Origin: Henriciella sp.
GTDB lineage: Bacteria > Pseudomonadota > Alphaproteobacteria > Caulobacterales > Hyphomonadaceae
Assembly (NCBI GenBank): GCA_017642885.1
Contig: JAEPOM010000013.1
Coordinates: 28,970-92,969, forward strand
Direction: 5' to 3'
DNA length: 64,000 nt
Within the stretch, counting starts at the first letter, position 1; every line of letters starts with the position of its first letter. Under the pieces are notes generated by a model that worked only from the letters and a program-made list of their open reading frames with translations, was not told the origin of the DNA and made no database searches. Both the position numbers and the translations under genes were made by a program. This document shows positions 56,169 through 64,000 of this stretch, piece after piece.

Positions 56169-57569
56169 TCATTCATCATTGAATAAAGCGAGAGCTGACG
56201 CTGTCATGCTTTTCACGCCTGTTTCGATGGTTGGCTCATAGTCGGGGGCGAAAAAGGGCGAGTGCAAGGAGGGCAGGCCGAGCGCGCTGTCCTGTGCGGC
56301 TTGCCATTTACCGGGTTCAACAGCGCCGACCCAGAAGATCAGGCCCGGGATATTGGCGTCGGTTCGGCCATACTGACTGAAGTCCTCGCCGCCCATTACA
56401 GGATCAACCTGGTCGATATTCTCTGCCCCAATGACGTCCGCGATCGCGGCGGCGGCCTTGGCGGCCAAGGCTGGCTCATTATAGGTCGACGGTGTGTAGT
56501 CGGGCTCGATAAAGATTTCAGGCTCCGGTGCGCCGAAGGCCAGCGCTTGCGCCTTTGCAATTCGCTCAATGCCTTCCAAGAGCATGGAGCGGGTCTCGTC
56601 ATCGTAAGAGCGCACGGTCAGCAACAGTTTGGCTTCGTCCGAAATGATATTGTGCTTCGCCCCGGCCTGGAACGAGCCGACCGTAACAACGGCAGGTGTT
56701 TGCGGGTTCACATTGCGAGACACCAAGGTCTGGACAGCGGTAACGATTGATGCCCCGACGATGACCGGGTCCTTCGTTGTGTGGGGATAGGCGCCGTGTC
56801 CTCCCACGCCTTTGACCGTAATGTCGACGCTATCGACATTCGCCAGCGCAAATCCGGATGAGTAAGCGACTTTGCCGCTCGGAACGCTCGCAGAGACGTG
56901 CAGGGCCAAATTGTAATCAGGCAACGGGAAACGTTCGAACAGCCCGTCAGCGATCATGGCCTGGGCGCCATTTCCAAGCTCTTCAGCGGGCTGAGCGATC
57001 ATGACCAATGTGCCCGACCACTCATCTTTCGCAGCGATCAGATTGCGAGCGGTGCCTACCCAGCTCGTCATATGGATGTCGTGACCGCACGCATGCATCA
57101 CGCCATTGGTGACACCGGTCCAGGTTTCGTCGACAACTTTTGAGGCGTGCGGAACGCCCGTCCGCTCGGCCACGGGGAGGGCATCCATATCCGCGCGAAT
57201 GAGGACGGTTGGCCCTTCGCCGTTCCGGTAGACTCCGACAACGCCGTAGCCGCCAACACCGTCTCTTACGACGCCATTGTCACGCAGCGATTTCGCCCGG
57301 GTCCATTCATCGCCAAGGCCGGTGGTCACTTCAAAGCCCAGACTTGTCAGTTCGTTCGCCATGATGGTCGAGGATTTGACTTCCTTGAACGACAGTTCGG
57401 GGTGTGTGTGGAAGTATTTGTACAGGTCGATCAAATTGGTTCCCGAGGTCGGCATATCCGCGGTTATTTCGATCTGAGACGAGCTTGCCTGCGGGGATTG
57501 CGCATGCGCGCATGCGCCCAGCGCGGTTAAAAGCGCGAACGAAGAAATTACTGGAACTGATCGAAACAT
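56169..57569 (-). CDS. M20 family amidohydrolase (exported)
   Basis: A 466-residue peptidase/amidohydrolase. The N-terminus MFRSVPVISSFALLTALGACAHAQ has a lipobox (LGAC), so it is probably a periplasmic lipoprotein. Catalytic parts: GPTVLIRADMDALPV (metal Asp), VMHACGHDIHMTSWVGTA (metal His/Cys site), IAQPAEELGNGAQAMIADGLF (Glu pair) and PVMGGEDFSQY near the end. It belongs to the hippurate/indole-acetyl-amino-acid hydrolase branch, which splits N-acyl amino acids. Confidence 0.92.
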   Translation of the reverse strand: MFRSVPVISSFALLTALGACAHAQSPQASSSQIEITADMPTSGTNLIDLYKYFHTHPELSFKEVKSSTIMANELTSLGFEVTTGLGDEWTRAKSLRDNGVVRDGVGGYGVVGVYRNGEGPTVLIRADMDALPVAERTGVPHASKVVDETWTGVTNGVMHACGHDIHMTSWVGTARNLIAAKDEWSGTLVMIAQPAEELGNGAQAMIADGLFERFPLPDYNLALHVSASVPSGKVAYSSGFALANVDSVDITVKGVGGHGAYPHTTKDPVIVGASIVTAVQTLVSRNVNPQTPAVVTVGSFQAGAKHNIISDEAKLLLTVRSYDDETRSMLLEGIERIAKAQALAFGAPEPEIFIEPDYTPSTYNEPALAAKAAAAIADVIGAENIDQVDPVMGGEDFSQYGRTDANIPGLIFWVGAVEPGKWQAAQDSALGLPSLHSPFFAPDYEPTIETGVKSMTASALALFNDE

Positions 57570-57668
57570 GAGCCCTCACTTATCAGCATATTAAGGTAAC
57601 TCTGCCATGGTTACGGGAATAAAACTGGATGACAAGGGGCGCGCTCAAAGCGTGTTCGAAGGGTGACA

Positions 57669-58460
57669 ATGACACTTCGCGGTACACTCAAAGCGACTTT
57701 CGTTGCTGTTAGCATTTTCGGTCTGACCGCTTGCGGTGGAAGCGAGCCGGTTGATCCAGCCATGTTCGACGCTGAGGTTCAGCGCCTCGCTGATGAAGGT
57801 GACATGTATGGCGAGATATTCCTGGTTTTGAAGGAACGTCGTCCGACAGTTTACGGCAAGTTTCGGAAAATCGCTGTCCAGGAGTTTGGCCGCGGCCGAC
57901 CTGTCCGCGAAGCGAGCTATGTTGCCGGCCTGCAGATGCGAGAGGTTTTCCTGGATGAGATCCTGCATCTGTCGCGCAGTGCCAGCGATGACAATGTCAA
58001 AGCGATGATCGACGTAATCGTCACGTCTTATGAGCATCTGAATGCCGAAGACCCAGCCGACTGTGTCCGCAGCATCGATGGCTTGCCGCCAGAAAAGGTC
58101 GAAAAGTTTCCAGCGGAACTCCGCAAACGCGAAATGCAATTGGTCGTCGACCTGTTGAACTCGCCGAAAGTGATGGCAAATCGCCGGGCAGCATCCGACA
58201 AGGAAGTCATCAATTGGATGGTCAATCTTGCATCGTCTGAACCAGAGATCGCAGAGATGTTCGAACTGATGGAAAACGACGGCAAGCGTCGCGCCAAGGA
58301 TAACGAAAAAATCTGCAACGGCATGATCACTGTCTATAAGCGTCTTAGCTACAAGACGGCTGAAGATCGCGGCACCCTGTTTCGCGGCATGGCCCTGATG
58401 GCCCTCAAGCAGCGTCAGTTGCTGAAGAGTTCGGAAGAGTCCGAAGAGGCCGCCAGCTAG
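57669..58460 (+). CDS. Lipoprotein of unknown function
   Basis: A 263-residue protein from the ATG at 57669 (AAGGG 5 bases upstream). The signal MTLRGTLKATFVAVSIFGLTACGGS contains the lipobox LTAC. The mature part is helical and charged, with one repeated theme (VFLDEILHLSRSASDDNVKAMIDVIVTSYEHL and VINWMVNLASSEPEIAEMFELMEN). No family is recognised. It lies in front of a membrane protein gene in the same direction. Confidence 0.68.
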   Translation: MTLRGTLKATFVAVSIFGLTACGGSEPVDPAMFDAEVQRLADEGDMYGEIFLVLKERRPTVYGKFRKIAVQEFGRGRPVREASYVAGLQMREVFLDEILHLSRSASDDNVKAMIDVIVTSYEHLNAEDPADCVRSIDGLPPEKVEKFPAELRKREMQLVVDLLNSPKVMANRRAASDKEVINWMVNLASSEPEIAEMFELMENDGKRRAKDNEKICNGMITVYKRLSYKTAEDRGTLFRGMALMALKQRQLLKSSEESEEAAS

Positions 58461-58532
58461 GCACTCCCAATTTTGGATTTGTAATACCGGTCCGTCTTGT
58501 TAAGCTCCTCGGAGTGATGAAGGGACCGCGTC

Positions 58533-59264
58533 ATGTCTGAAACACCGACTGCAACACCCACGCCTGAGAAATCAGCGGATACACCTCCGCATGGGCATGT
58601 TCAGGATGCGCTCAACCAGCTTTCCACGCTCAAGATCTACACTCATTCGCCCATCCTCTATTGGTGGCCGATCTGGGTACTGGGGTTTGTGTTTGGATTC
58701 GTGTCTATGTTTGTGAGCGGCGAGGGGACGGAAGCGGCGGCTCGAGTTCAAGGGCAGACCTTTGTCTTCGTCTTGGTGTTCGTGATTTTTTCGACCACGG
58801 TTAAGCTTCGCGGGGCGAACTCAGTCATCTTGGGATTGATATTGTTGATTGGTGGAATCCTGTTGGCGACGGCCAATCTGTCCGGGCCAATCGCTGCATT
58901 CATCGGTGGATTGGACATCCGAATGAGCCCGGCTTTTTATTGGTTTGTTGGGTCGGCGGTGTTCATCATGTGGACGGTCATGATCTTTGGTTTTGATAAG
59001 GTCAAATTCTACGAGATAGCGCCTGGGCAAGTACGGGAACGGGTTTTCTGGGGCAGCGGCGATCGCGCAGAAAGCGGTGCCAATGCGCGGTGTAAATACC
59101 TCAAAGACGACTTCCTGCGCCACCGTATCCTGGGTCTGATCGTGACCGGCGATATTGAAATCACACTCGGAGATGGTGAGGTCTGGTACCTGCACAATGT
59201 CCTGTTCGCCAAAGAAAAAGCGAATCGCATCAACGAATTGATTGTCACGCGCCCGGTCGACTAA
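58533..59264 (+). CDS. Four-helix membrane protein of unknown function
   Basis: A 243-residue protein. A disordered Pro/Thr-rich start (MSETPTATPTPEKSADTPPHGH) leads to four membrane helices (about 42-64, 75-92, 96-116 and 129-150), then a soluble C-terminal part of about 85 residues: YEIAPGQVRERVFWGSGDRAESGANARCKYLKDDFLRHRILGLIVTGDIEI. The soluble part may be a small PH-like beta domain. No family is recognised. It overlaps the next, convergent, gene by 4 bases. Confidence 0.65.
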   Translation: MSETPTATPTPEKSADTPPHGHVQDALNQLSTLKIYTHSPILYWWPIWVLGFVFGFVSMFVSGEGTEAAARVQGQTFVFVLVFVIFSTTVKLRGANSVILGLILLIGGILLATANLSGPIAAFIGGLDIRMSPAFYWFVGSAVFIMWTVMIFGFDKVKFYEIAPGQVRERVFWGSGDRAESGANARCKYLKDDFLRHRILGLIVTGDIEITLGDGEVWYLHNVLFAKEKANRINELIVTRPVD

Positions 59265-59881
59265 GCGGTCAAGCTCGGATGAACCTGCGGTGTGTAACCA
59301 TGTGCCAAAGCCTGACAGGTAATGTGCGGTGTCAAACGAACCGCGTGTTCAGGTAGCGCCTGCGCGGCGCCATAGCCGGAAAACTGCCACGAATGGGCCT
59401 GTCCCTGCCATTTAAGGAACGCCGCCGCGCCGGTCGTGAACATTGCGCCATCCGGTAGATCCGAGGTGGCCACCTGTTCGCGTTCAGACTTGCCTTTGAG
59501 TACGGACTGGATTTCCCCCGCAATCGCGTCGCTGAGATCGCTTGCCTTGGGGCGATAGTGGAAGACACCGGACCGCACCAGGGCTTCCCGAAACTGCTTG
59601 GCGTCTGCGTATCGGCATTCGTAACAAGGTCGGTGACCCGCAGCGAGCGCCGTGGCTTCGTCCAGAAAAAACAGTTCGGTATAGCTGTTATTGCCCATCA
59701 GCTCGCGTCGCCGGTTTTTGAACTCCAGCACGCAGGTGATCCATTGGCGCGTCTTCCAATGCGTTGGCTTCAGAACCTTCTCTTCAGTATGGAAGCAGCC
59801 GCCGCGATTGCCCATGAATGTGCCGCGCTCAGAAACCGCTTGGATAAGCCCGAATGGATCTACGCGGTTCTGCAGGGGCAT
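59261..59881 (-). CDS. Conserved protein with an Ada-like Zn-binding motif
   Basis: A 206-residue cytoplasmic protein of no named family. The opening PLQNRVDPFGLIQAVSERGTFMGNRGGCFH is highly structured. The stretch YTELFFLDEATALAAGHRPCYECRYADAKQF closely resembles the C-terminal half of the methyl-phosphotriester (zinc) domain of Ada, where FF...A..AGYRPCKRC supplies two zinc cysteines; ITCVLEF upstream could provide another. Zinc binding is inferred. It follows metG by 3 bases and is probably cotranscribed. Confidence 0.65.
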   Translation of the reverse strand: MPLQNRVDPFGLIQAVSERGTFMGNRGGCFHTEEKVLKPTHWKTRQWITCVLEFKNRRRELMGNNSYTELFFLDEATALAAGHRPCYECRYADAKQFREALVRSGVFHYRPKASDLSDAIAGEIQSVLKGKSEREQVATSDLPDGAMFTTGAAAFLKWQGQAHSWQFSGYGAAQALPEHAVRLTPHITCQALAHGYTPQVHPSLTA

Positions 59882-59884
59882 GGC

Positions 59885-61606
59885 TTAGCTGACCTCTCCG
59901 CCGAACCGCTCAGTCCATTCCTCGACCATGGCATCTTCAATCTTCTGGAATAGAACCGGCGGCGCTTGGATAGGCATCCCGTGGGGTAGCGCGTCAAGCA
60001 GTCCTGCATCTTTCGGCGACGGCCAGTTGCGATTGCCCTCTGGGACCCCAAGCGTATCGAGGATTGTCTTAGCCGTGTTCGGAATCATTGGCTGGGCGAC
60101 AATCGCAAAGAGCACAACCAGATTGAGACCCGTCCGCACCCCGACAGCCGCGCCATCGACATCAGACTTGTACTTCACCCAAGGTTCGGCGCGGGTCAGG
60201 TATTCGTTCCCGGCGGCCCACAGCGCGCGGGTCTCCGCTGCGGCTTTGCGAAACTCCATCGCCTCATAGTGTTCTGCGATGCGGGTCAGGCTGGCTTTCA
60301 GCTCGCTCTCCATCCAGGCTTCGTCCTCGCCCGGCGTGCCTGCAGCGGGCAAGGCACCGTCAAATTTGCTGACCGTGTATTTGGTGATCCGGTTCACGAA
60401 GTTGCCCAGCACATTCGCAAGATCGGAATTGATCGCGGCCTGGAAGCCTTCCCAGGTAAACGCGGCGTCAGAGCCCTCAGGGGCGTTGGCCATCAGATAC
60501 CAGCGCCAATAGTCGGCGGGCAGCAGATCCAGTGCCTGATCCATGAATACGCCACGTTTCTGGCTGGTCGAGAACTTCCCACCATACCAGGTCACCCAGT
60601 TGAAGGCTTTGAGCTTGTCGACGGTCTTCCAGTCTTGCTGTGATCCGAAAATCGTCACGGGGAAGGACACCGTGTGGAAGGCGACATTGTCCTTGCCCAT
60701 GAACTGAACGTACTCAACGTCATCGGCGCCGTGTTCAGTGCGCCACCAGGCCTTGGCATCGTTTCCTGTCGCGCTCGCCCATTCTTCGGTCGCGGCGATG
60801 TATTCGATCGGGGCGTCGAACCAGACATAAAAGACCTTGTTCTCGAACCCGGGACGGATTGAGCCGTCCGCCCGGGTGACTGGGACACCCCATTTCAGAT
60901 CGCGTGTGATGGCGCGGTCTCGTAGACCCTCATCCAGCCATTTCAGGGCAATCGATCGCGCGAGTTGAGGCCAGTCCGTAGAGGCCTCGACCCAGTCACG
61001 AATCTGGTCCTGCATTTTGGACTGCAGCAAGAACAGATGAGCTGTGTCTCGGATCTCGATATTGGTGCCACCGGACACTGCGGAATAGGGGTTTTTCAGA
61101 TCCACCGGGTCCAACAGGCGCCCGCAATTATCGCACTGGTCGCCGCGGGCTTTCTCGTATTCGCAATGAGGGCAGGTTCCCTCGACATAGCGATCAGGCA
61201 GGAATCGTCCGTCGTCGACGCTGTAAACCTGCTGCGACACGCGCTCTTCGATCAACCCATTGGCTTCCAGCGCGTGGGCGAAATCTTGCGTCAGGATCTT
61301 GTTTTCGTCGCTTGAGGAGCGACCAAACCAGTCATATGAGAGCGAAAACCCGTCGCCCGCCGCGCGCTGAACCTCATGTTGTTCGTCGCAATAGGCCTGA
61401 ACGCTCATTTCTGCCGCCTGCGCGGCGAGTTCGGCTGGCGTCCCATGTTCGTCGGTGGCACAGATATAAAGGACGTCATGCGCCTGTAGGCGCTGGAACC
61501 GCGCATACACGTCTGCAGGCAGCATCGAGCCTGCGAGATTCCCAAGATGCTTGATGCCATTGATGTAGGGCAGGGCAGAGGTGATCAGGATCCGGCGTTT
61601 ACTCAA
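59885..61606 (-). CDS. metG: Methionyl-tRNA synthetase
   Basis: A 573-residue class I synthetase. The HIGH-type motif is YINGIKHLGNLAGS, the zinc knot is CPHCEYEKARGDQCDNCGRLLD with four cysteines, and the KMSKS-type motif is GGKFSTSQKRGVF. The anticodon-binding helices follow. Length suits the version without the C-terminal dimer domain. It charges both initiator and elongator tRNA-Met. Confidence 0.96.
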   Translation of the reverse strand: MSKRRILITSALPYINGIKHLGNLAGSMLPADVYARFQRLQAHDVLYICATDEHGTPAELAAQAAEMSVQAYCDEQHEVQRAAGDGFSLSYDWFGRSSSDENKILTQDFAHALEANGLIEERVSQQVYSVDDGRFLPDRYVEGTCPHCEYEKARGDQCDNCGRLLDPVDLKNPYSAVSGGTNIEIRDTAHLFLLQSKMQDQIRDWVEASTDWPQLARSIALKWLDEGLRDRAITRDLKWGVPVTRADGSIRPGFENKVFYVWFDAPIEYIAATEEWASATGNDAKAWWRTEHGADDVEYVQFMGKDNVAFHTVSFPVTIFGSQQDWKTVDKLKAFNWVTWYGGKFSTSQKRGVFMDQALDLLPADYWRWYLMANAPEGSDAAFTWEGFQAAINSDLANVLGNFVNRITKYTVSKFDGALPAAGTPGEDEAWMESELKASLTRIAEHYEAMEFRKAAAETRALWAAGNEYLTRAEPWVKYKSDVDGAAVGVRTGLNLVVLFAIVAQPMIPNTAKTILDTLGVPEGNRNWPSPKDAGLLDALPHGMPIQAPPVLFQKIEDAMVEEWTERFGGEVS

Positions 61607-61718
61607 GATTCATGTTCCCGTACAAAGGTTTACGCTGCGTTAGATGGATTCGGCCGCAGAAGCTGAGCGTTGTCTAGTCGCGCGATGGGATAATTGGAAC
61701 ATCCTTAAGGAGGGAACA

Positions 61719-62129
61719 ATGCCAAAAATTGCAGGAGTAAATATTCTCGGGCTCGTACTCGGGGCACTCGCTATGTGGGTCCTCGGCTTCATCTGGTACG
61801 GGCTATTGCTATCCGACGCCTGGATGGCGGCGAGTGGATTCACGGAGCAGATGTTTGAGGGCCAAAGCCCATTATGGATGCCGGCAGGCTTTGTCGTATC
61901 CCTGCTTCTGACATTCGGTCTCGGATGGCACATGAAGCAGAAGAGCATCACCAAGCTCGATACAGCAGCGCTGTTCGGTCTCTGGATGGGCTTACTGATC
62001 GGCGTACCTCTGATGATGTACGGCTACGTTTATTCGCCGGCACACTCATGGGAACTCTTGTTGATAGATGGCGGCCATACGGTGCTGACATTTGTTGCAG
62101 CTTGCGCGGTTCTGTCATTCTTCGACTAG
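61719..62129 (+). CDS. DUF1761 family membrane protein
   Basis: A 136-residue protein from the ATG at 61719, with AAGGAGGGA just upstream. Four membrane helices are present: about 6-27 (VLGALAMWVLGFIWYGLLL), 47-63, 79-98 and 110-133. The FIWYGLLLSDAWMAASG motif and size fit DUF1761. The function is unknown. It ends in a strong shared terminator. Confidence 0.83.
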   Translation: MPKIAGVNILGLVLGALAMWVLGFIWYGLLLSDAWMAASGFTEQMFEGQSPLWMPAGFVVSLLLTFGLGWHMKQKSITKLDTAALFGLWMGLLIGVPLMMYGYVYSPAHSWELLLIDGGHTVLTFVAACAVLSFFD

Positions 62130-62153
62130 ATTTCGGGTTTCACGACCAGAAAG

Positions 62154-62189
62154 AAACCCCCGGGTGGCTCATTGCCGCTCGGGGGTTTT
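62154..62189. terminator. Bidirectional intrinsic terminator
   Basis: AAACCCCCG (62154-62162) pairs with CGGGGGTTT (62180-62188); the loop contains a small extra stem. A T-run follows and an A-rich run precedes, so it can serve DUF1761 and the convergent OmpA-like gene. Confidence 0.85.
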
Positions 62190-62237
62190 AAGTTAAGCCC
62201 TGCATAGAGATCAGAGCTTCTGGGAGGAACTTGTGCG

Positions 62238-62693
62238 TCAGCTGATTTCCGGTGACCACGCGGCGAGGCGGATCTCGACCTTTCGGTCCATCGGAGACCA
62301 GAGCGAACTCGCCGGTTCGGTCACGTGAGAGGCAGCCTGAACCTGCATACCATCGAGTTGATACTTGGCGAGCGCCGATGACACGGTTTTGATCCGTGCG
62401 GTCGTCAGCGATTCGGCTTCGGCATCTGACCGGGCATCGGCGGCGGAGGCATTCAAAGAAACCTGACCGAGGATACAACCATCCAGACGGGCCTGTGCAG
62501 CTTTCAGCGTCGCTCGAGAAGCTGGGGTCAATGCACTCGTGCCTGCTGGGAAATAGACCTGGAGCGTTTCATTGGCGCAATTGGACACAACTGGCGGCGA
62601 GTAGGCCTGCGTCGGAGGCGCCGGCAGCGGCTGCGCCGATGCAATGCCTGCGGTGGTAATCAGAGTTGCGGATGAGATCAGTGTTTTGAACAT
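62238..62693 (-). CDS. Small secreted protein with an OmpA-like domain
   Basis: A 151-residue protein with a signal peptide (MFKTLISSATLITTAGIASAQ). The rest resembles an OmpA-like peptidoglycan-binding domain: VYFPAGTSALTPASRATLKAAQARLDGC and later a TARIKTVSSALAKYQLDG helix, ending near DRKVEIRLAAW. Two cysteines (NCANET, DGCILG) may pair. No barrel is present, so it would be periplasmic. Confidence 0.72.
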   Translation of the reverse strand: MFKTLISSATLITTAGIASAQPLPAPPTQAYSPPVVSNCANETLQVYFPAGTSALTPASRATLKAAQARLDGCILGQVSLNASAADARSDAEAESLTTARIKTVSSALAKYQLDGMQVQAASHVTEPASSLWSPMDRKVEIRLAAWSPEIS

Positions 62694-62836
62694 TTTCAGC
62701 TCCCGTCTTGCTTGAGATCAGGAAACTCAGGGCAGAAGGCGAAAACATGCCCGATCGAGGGTCAATTGTGGCAACTGCATGATCTTGTGAAGACGTCTTG
62801 CGCTTTGTCGAGGCGCAAGATAAAGGAGCCGCCAGT

Positions 62837-62912
62837 GCCCCTATAGCTCAGCTGGTAGAGCAACTGATTTGTAATCAGTAGGTCCGCGGTTCGAGTCCGT
62901 GTGGGGGCACCA
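62837..62912 (+). tRNA. tRNA-Thr (anticodon TGT)
   Basis: The acceptor stem GCCCCTA (62837-62843) pairs with TGGGGGC (62902-62908), allowing one G-T pair. The D arm AGCTCAGCTGGTAGAGC, the anticodon arm CTGATTTGTAATCAG (loop TTTGTAA, anticodon TGT, threonine) and the T arm with GGTTCGAGTCC are intact. CCA is encoded at 62910-62912. Confidence 0.96.
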
Positions 62913-62978
62913 TTGATTTCAATTACTTAAGCGATCTGGGAACTATTTGCCATTGCACTGGGGCACCACCAGGGCACC
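62904..62978. repeat. Repeats of the tRNA-Thr 3' end (possible attachment region)
   Basis: GGGGCACCA, the last nine bases of the tRNA (62904-62912), recurs exactly at 62960-62968, and AGGGCACC follows at 62971-62978. Duplicated tRNA ends are typical of integration sites, but no integrase is found. The rest of the 294-base stretch to 63206 holds no gene I can support. Confidence 0.35.
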
Positions 62979-63206
62979 GAGTATGTCGCAAACTCTGTGC
63001 CGCAGCGAACCCAAAACGGATCTCCAGAGATCTTGGCTCCTCCTTCCTATTTGCAGACAAAACGACAGCGCTAAATCACTCTAAATGCGGCATCTATTCA
63101 GGTTCTGGAAGTTAAGGTTGCACCGGTCAAAAACTGCTAACCTGTTTTGCGACCCAATGGTGCAGATTCCTGTGACCGCCTACCTCCAATGGCGTTCTAG
63201 GGCTGC

Positions 63207-63977
63207 CTAATTGGAACGCATCTTATCCAGGACTGCAAAGAAGGCGGCGAGGAAGATCAGACCTAACAAAGTCGCAATGTAAGCGATCGGATGGCTTGCG
63301 CCAGTTTGCTCGAGACTGACCTCTACCCCGTTTACTGTGAACACCCAGCCAATCCAACCATATCCGAGGACCGAGAGGACACAGAGGCGGGTCATCATTC
63401 GGTAGAAATAATCGGGATTGTTAATCACGCTGAAGAAAAACGCTAAGGCTGAAGCCAACAGCCCCCAGCCAACGGAAGCCAGAATCCCGAAACCAAACTG
63501 AGCGATGCAGAGGACAAAGCTCGCGACCGCCACGATGGCTGCAATGCTCGCGGACACGATGGTCCAACGCTGTATCGAGGTATTTTTGAACTCAACTTTG
63601 TCCGCCAAGCGTTCCTGCAGCATCTCCGTCGTGATCTGAGCAAGACTTTTTTGCATCGCGGGTTTGGTATCGATCAATTTTCGAAATGCTTCCCCGGGAA
63701 ATGCAAGCACGGCGCTATCATCGATTGCCCGAACGGTAGCTGAGCGGGGTTTCGTGGTATGCGCTGCGAGTTCCCCAACCGATTGTCCCGAGCGCCGCAC
63801 GTCTCGCTTTAAACCATCAATTATTATGTCGAACTTTCCGATGATGATGAAGTAGACTTCGTCATCGTTTGCCCCTTGCGTAATAAGATCTGTGTTTGCG
63901 GCGATGGGTTTCAAGTCTCCTTCCTGGTCTGCCCCACTGAGGTGGTCCACCGGTTTTGTTAGTCCGGCGGTTTCCAC
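63207..63977 (-). CDS. Cyclic-nucleotide-binding domain fused to four membrane helices (PycTM-like)
   Basis: A 256-residue protein from a GTG at 63977. Residues about 25-115 form a cNMP-binding domain: DLITQGANDDEVYFIIIGKFDIII and the phosphate cassette SVGELAAHTTKPRSATVRA, with Glu69 and Arg78 at the ligand positions. Four membrane helices follow (about 138-158, 162-183, 194-214 and 230-250). This is the domain order of PycTM effectors, which are thought to damage the membrane when cCMP or cUMP is made by the Pycsar cyclase PycC on infection. No cyclase is visible; on this strand a frame open from the edge ends at 63959 (codons for SSMIAATWKPPD) and overlaps the start, so an upstream partner gene is possible. 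An ion-channel or signalling role remains an alternative. Confidence 0.75.
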   Translation of the reverse strand: METAGLTKPVDHLSGADQEGDLKPIAANTDLITQGANDDEVYFIIIGKFDIIIDGLKRDVRRSGQSVGELAAHTTKPRSATVRAIDDSAVLAFPGEAFRKLIDTKPAMQKSLAQITTEMLQERLADKVEFKNTSIQRWTIVSASIAAIVAVASFVLCIAQFGFGILASVGWGLLASALAFFFSVINNPDYFYRMMTRLCVLSVLGYGWIGWVFTVNGVEVSLEQTGASHPIAYIATLLGLIFLAAFFAVLDKMRSN

Positions 63978-64000
63978 GTAGCAGCGATCATGCTGCTACC

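Noticed and set aside
62913..63206. Degenerate integrase remnant after the tRNA
   Set aside because: Short frames here show no tyrosine-recombinase motif; only the repeat of the tRNA end is reported.

Overview
The window looks like chromosomal DNA of an alphaproteobacterium. A member of the Hyphomonadaceae/Caulobacterales or a related marine lineage is the best guess from gene content and order; no rRNA or other decisive taxonomic marker is present. The main support is the tolC-popZ-valS block (PopZ is an alphaproteobacterial pole organiser), the System I cytochrome c maturation genes, a TonB-dependent receptor in a catabolic cluster, and GC-rich codon use. I see no insertion sequence, prophage, CRISPR array or rRNA operon.

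Layout. 1-2 kb: edge of a membrane protein gene, a VOC protein, and a membrane-anchored LuxR-type regulator followed by a DUF4199 membrane protein; two inverted copies of one operator-like sequence flank the regulator gene. 2.2-3.7 kb: an unusual fusion of an MGS-like domain with a cytosine-deaminase-like amidohydrolase. 3.8-7.6 kb: ccmF, a ccmG-ccmH fusion and ccmI. 7.7-31.8 kb: a catabolic region with two SSS-family symporters, a LeuCD-type (de)hydratase, a CaiB CoA-transferase, an HMG-CoA-lyase-type enzyme, DUF1838, a TonB-dependent receptor, calycin-like proteins (DUF3598, CpcT/CpeT), a PLP enzyme with a divergent Lrp regulator, a flavin amine oxidase, an MFS transporter, an alpha/beta-hydrolase-like protein, a CurA-type reductase, a VOC protein, DUF1330, a lipoprotein and a saccharopine-dehydrogenase-type reductase. 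Seven copies of one palindrome, consensus AAAWGATATATCWTTT, sit in front of the transcription units of this region and probably define one regulon. Its regulator is not in the window. 31.8-38.9 kb: purT, a thioesterase, an acyl-CoA dehydrogenase gene broken by one in-frame TGA, a beta-lactamase-type esterase, TfoX_N, enoyl-CoA hydratase and an aldehyde dehydrogenase.

39-62.7 kb: mostly housekeeping: DEAD-box helicase, sodB, an NDUFAF6-like protein, tolC, popZ, valS, isoaspartyl peptidase, ilvD, xthA, an ArsR-AHSA1 pair with a clearly readable promoter/operator, nitroreductase, an M20 amidohydrolase, metG and several small secreted or membrane proteins. 62.8-64 kb: a tRNA-Thr(TGT) gene with a nearby repeat of its 3' end, followed at the edge by a gene for a cyclic-nucleotide-binding domain fused to four membrane helices, the architecture of the PycTM effector of Pycsar anti-phage systems. 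The cyclase partner would lie just outside the window.

The most interesting items are the candidate Pycsar effector, the shared palindrome of the 9.4-29.4 kb region with its possible branched dicarboxylate pathway, the MGS-amidohydrolase fusion, and the mirrored operators around the LuxR/DUF4199 pair.
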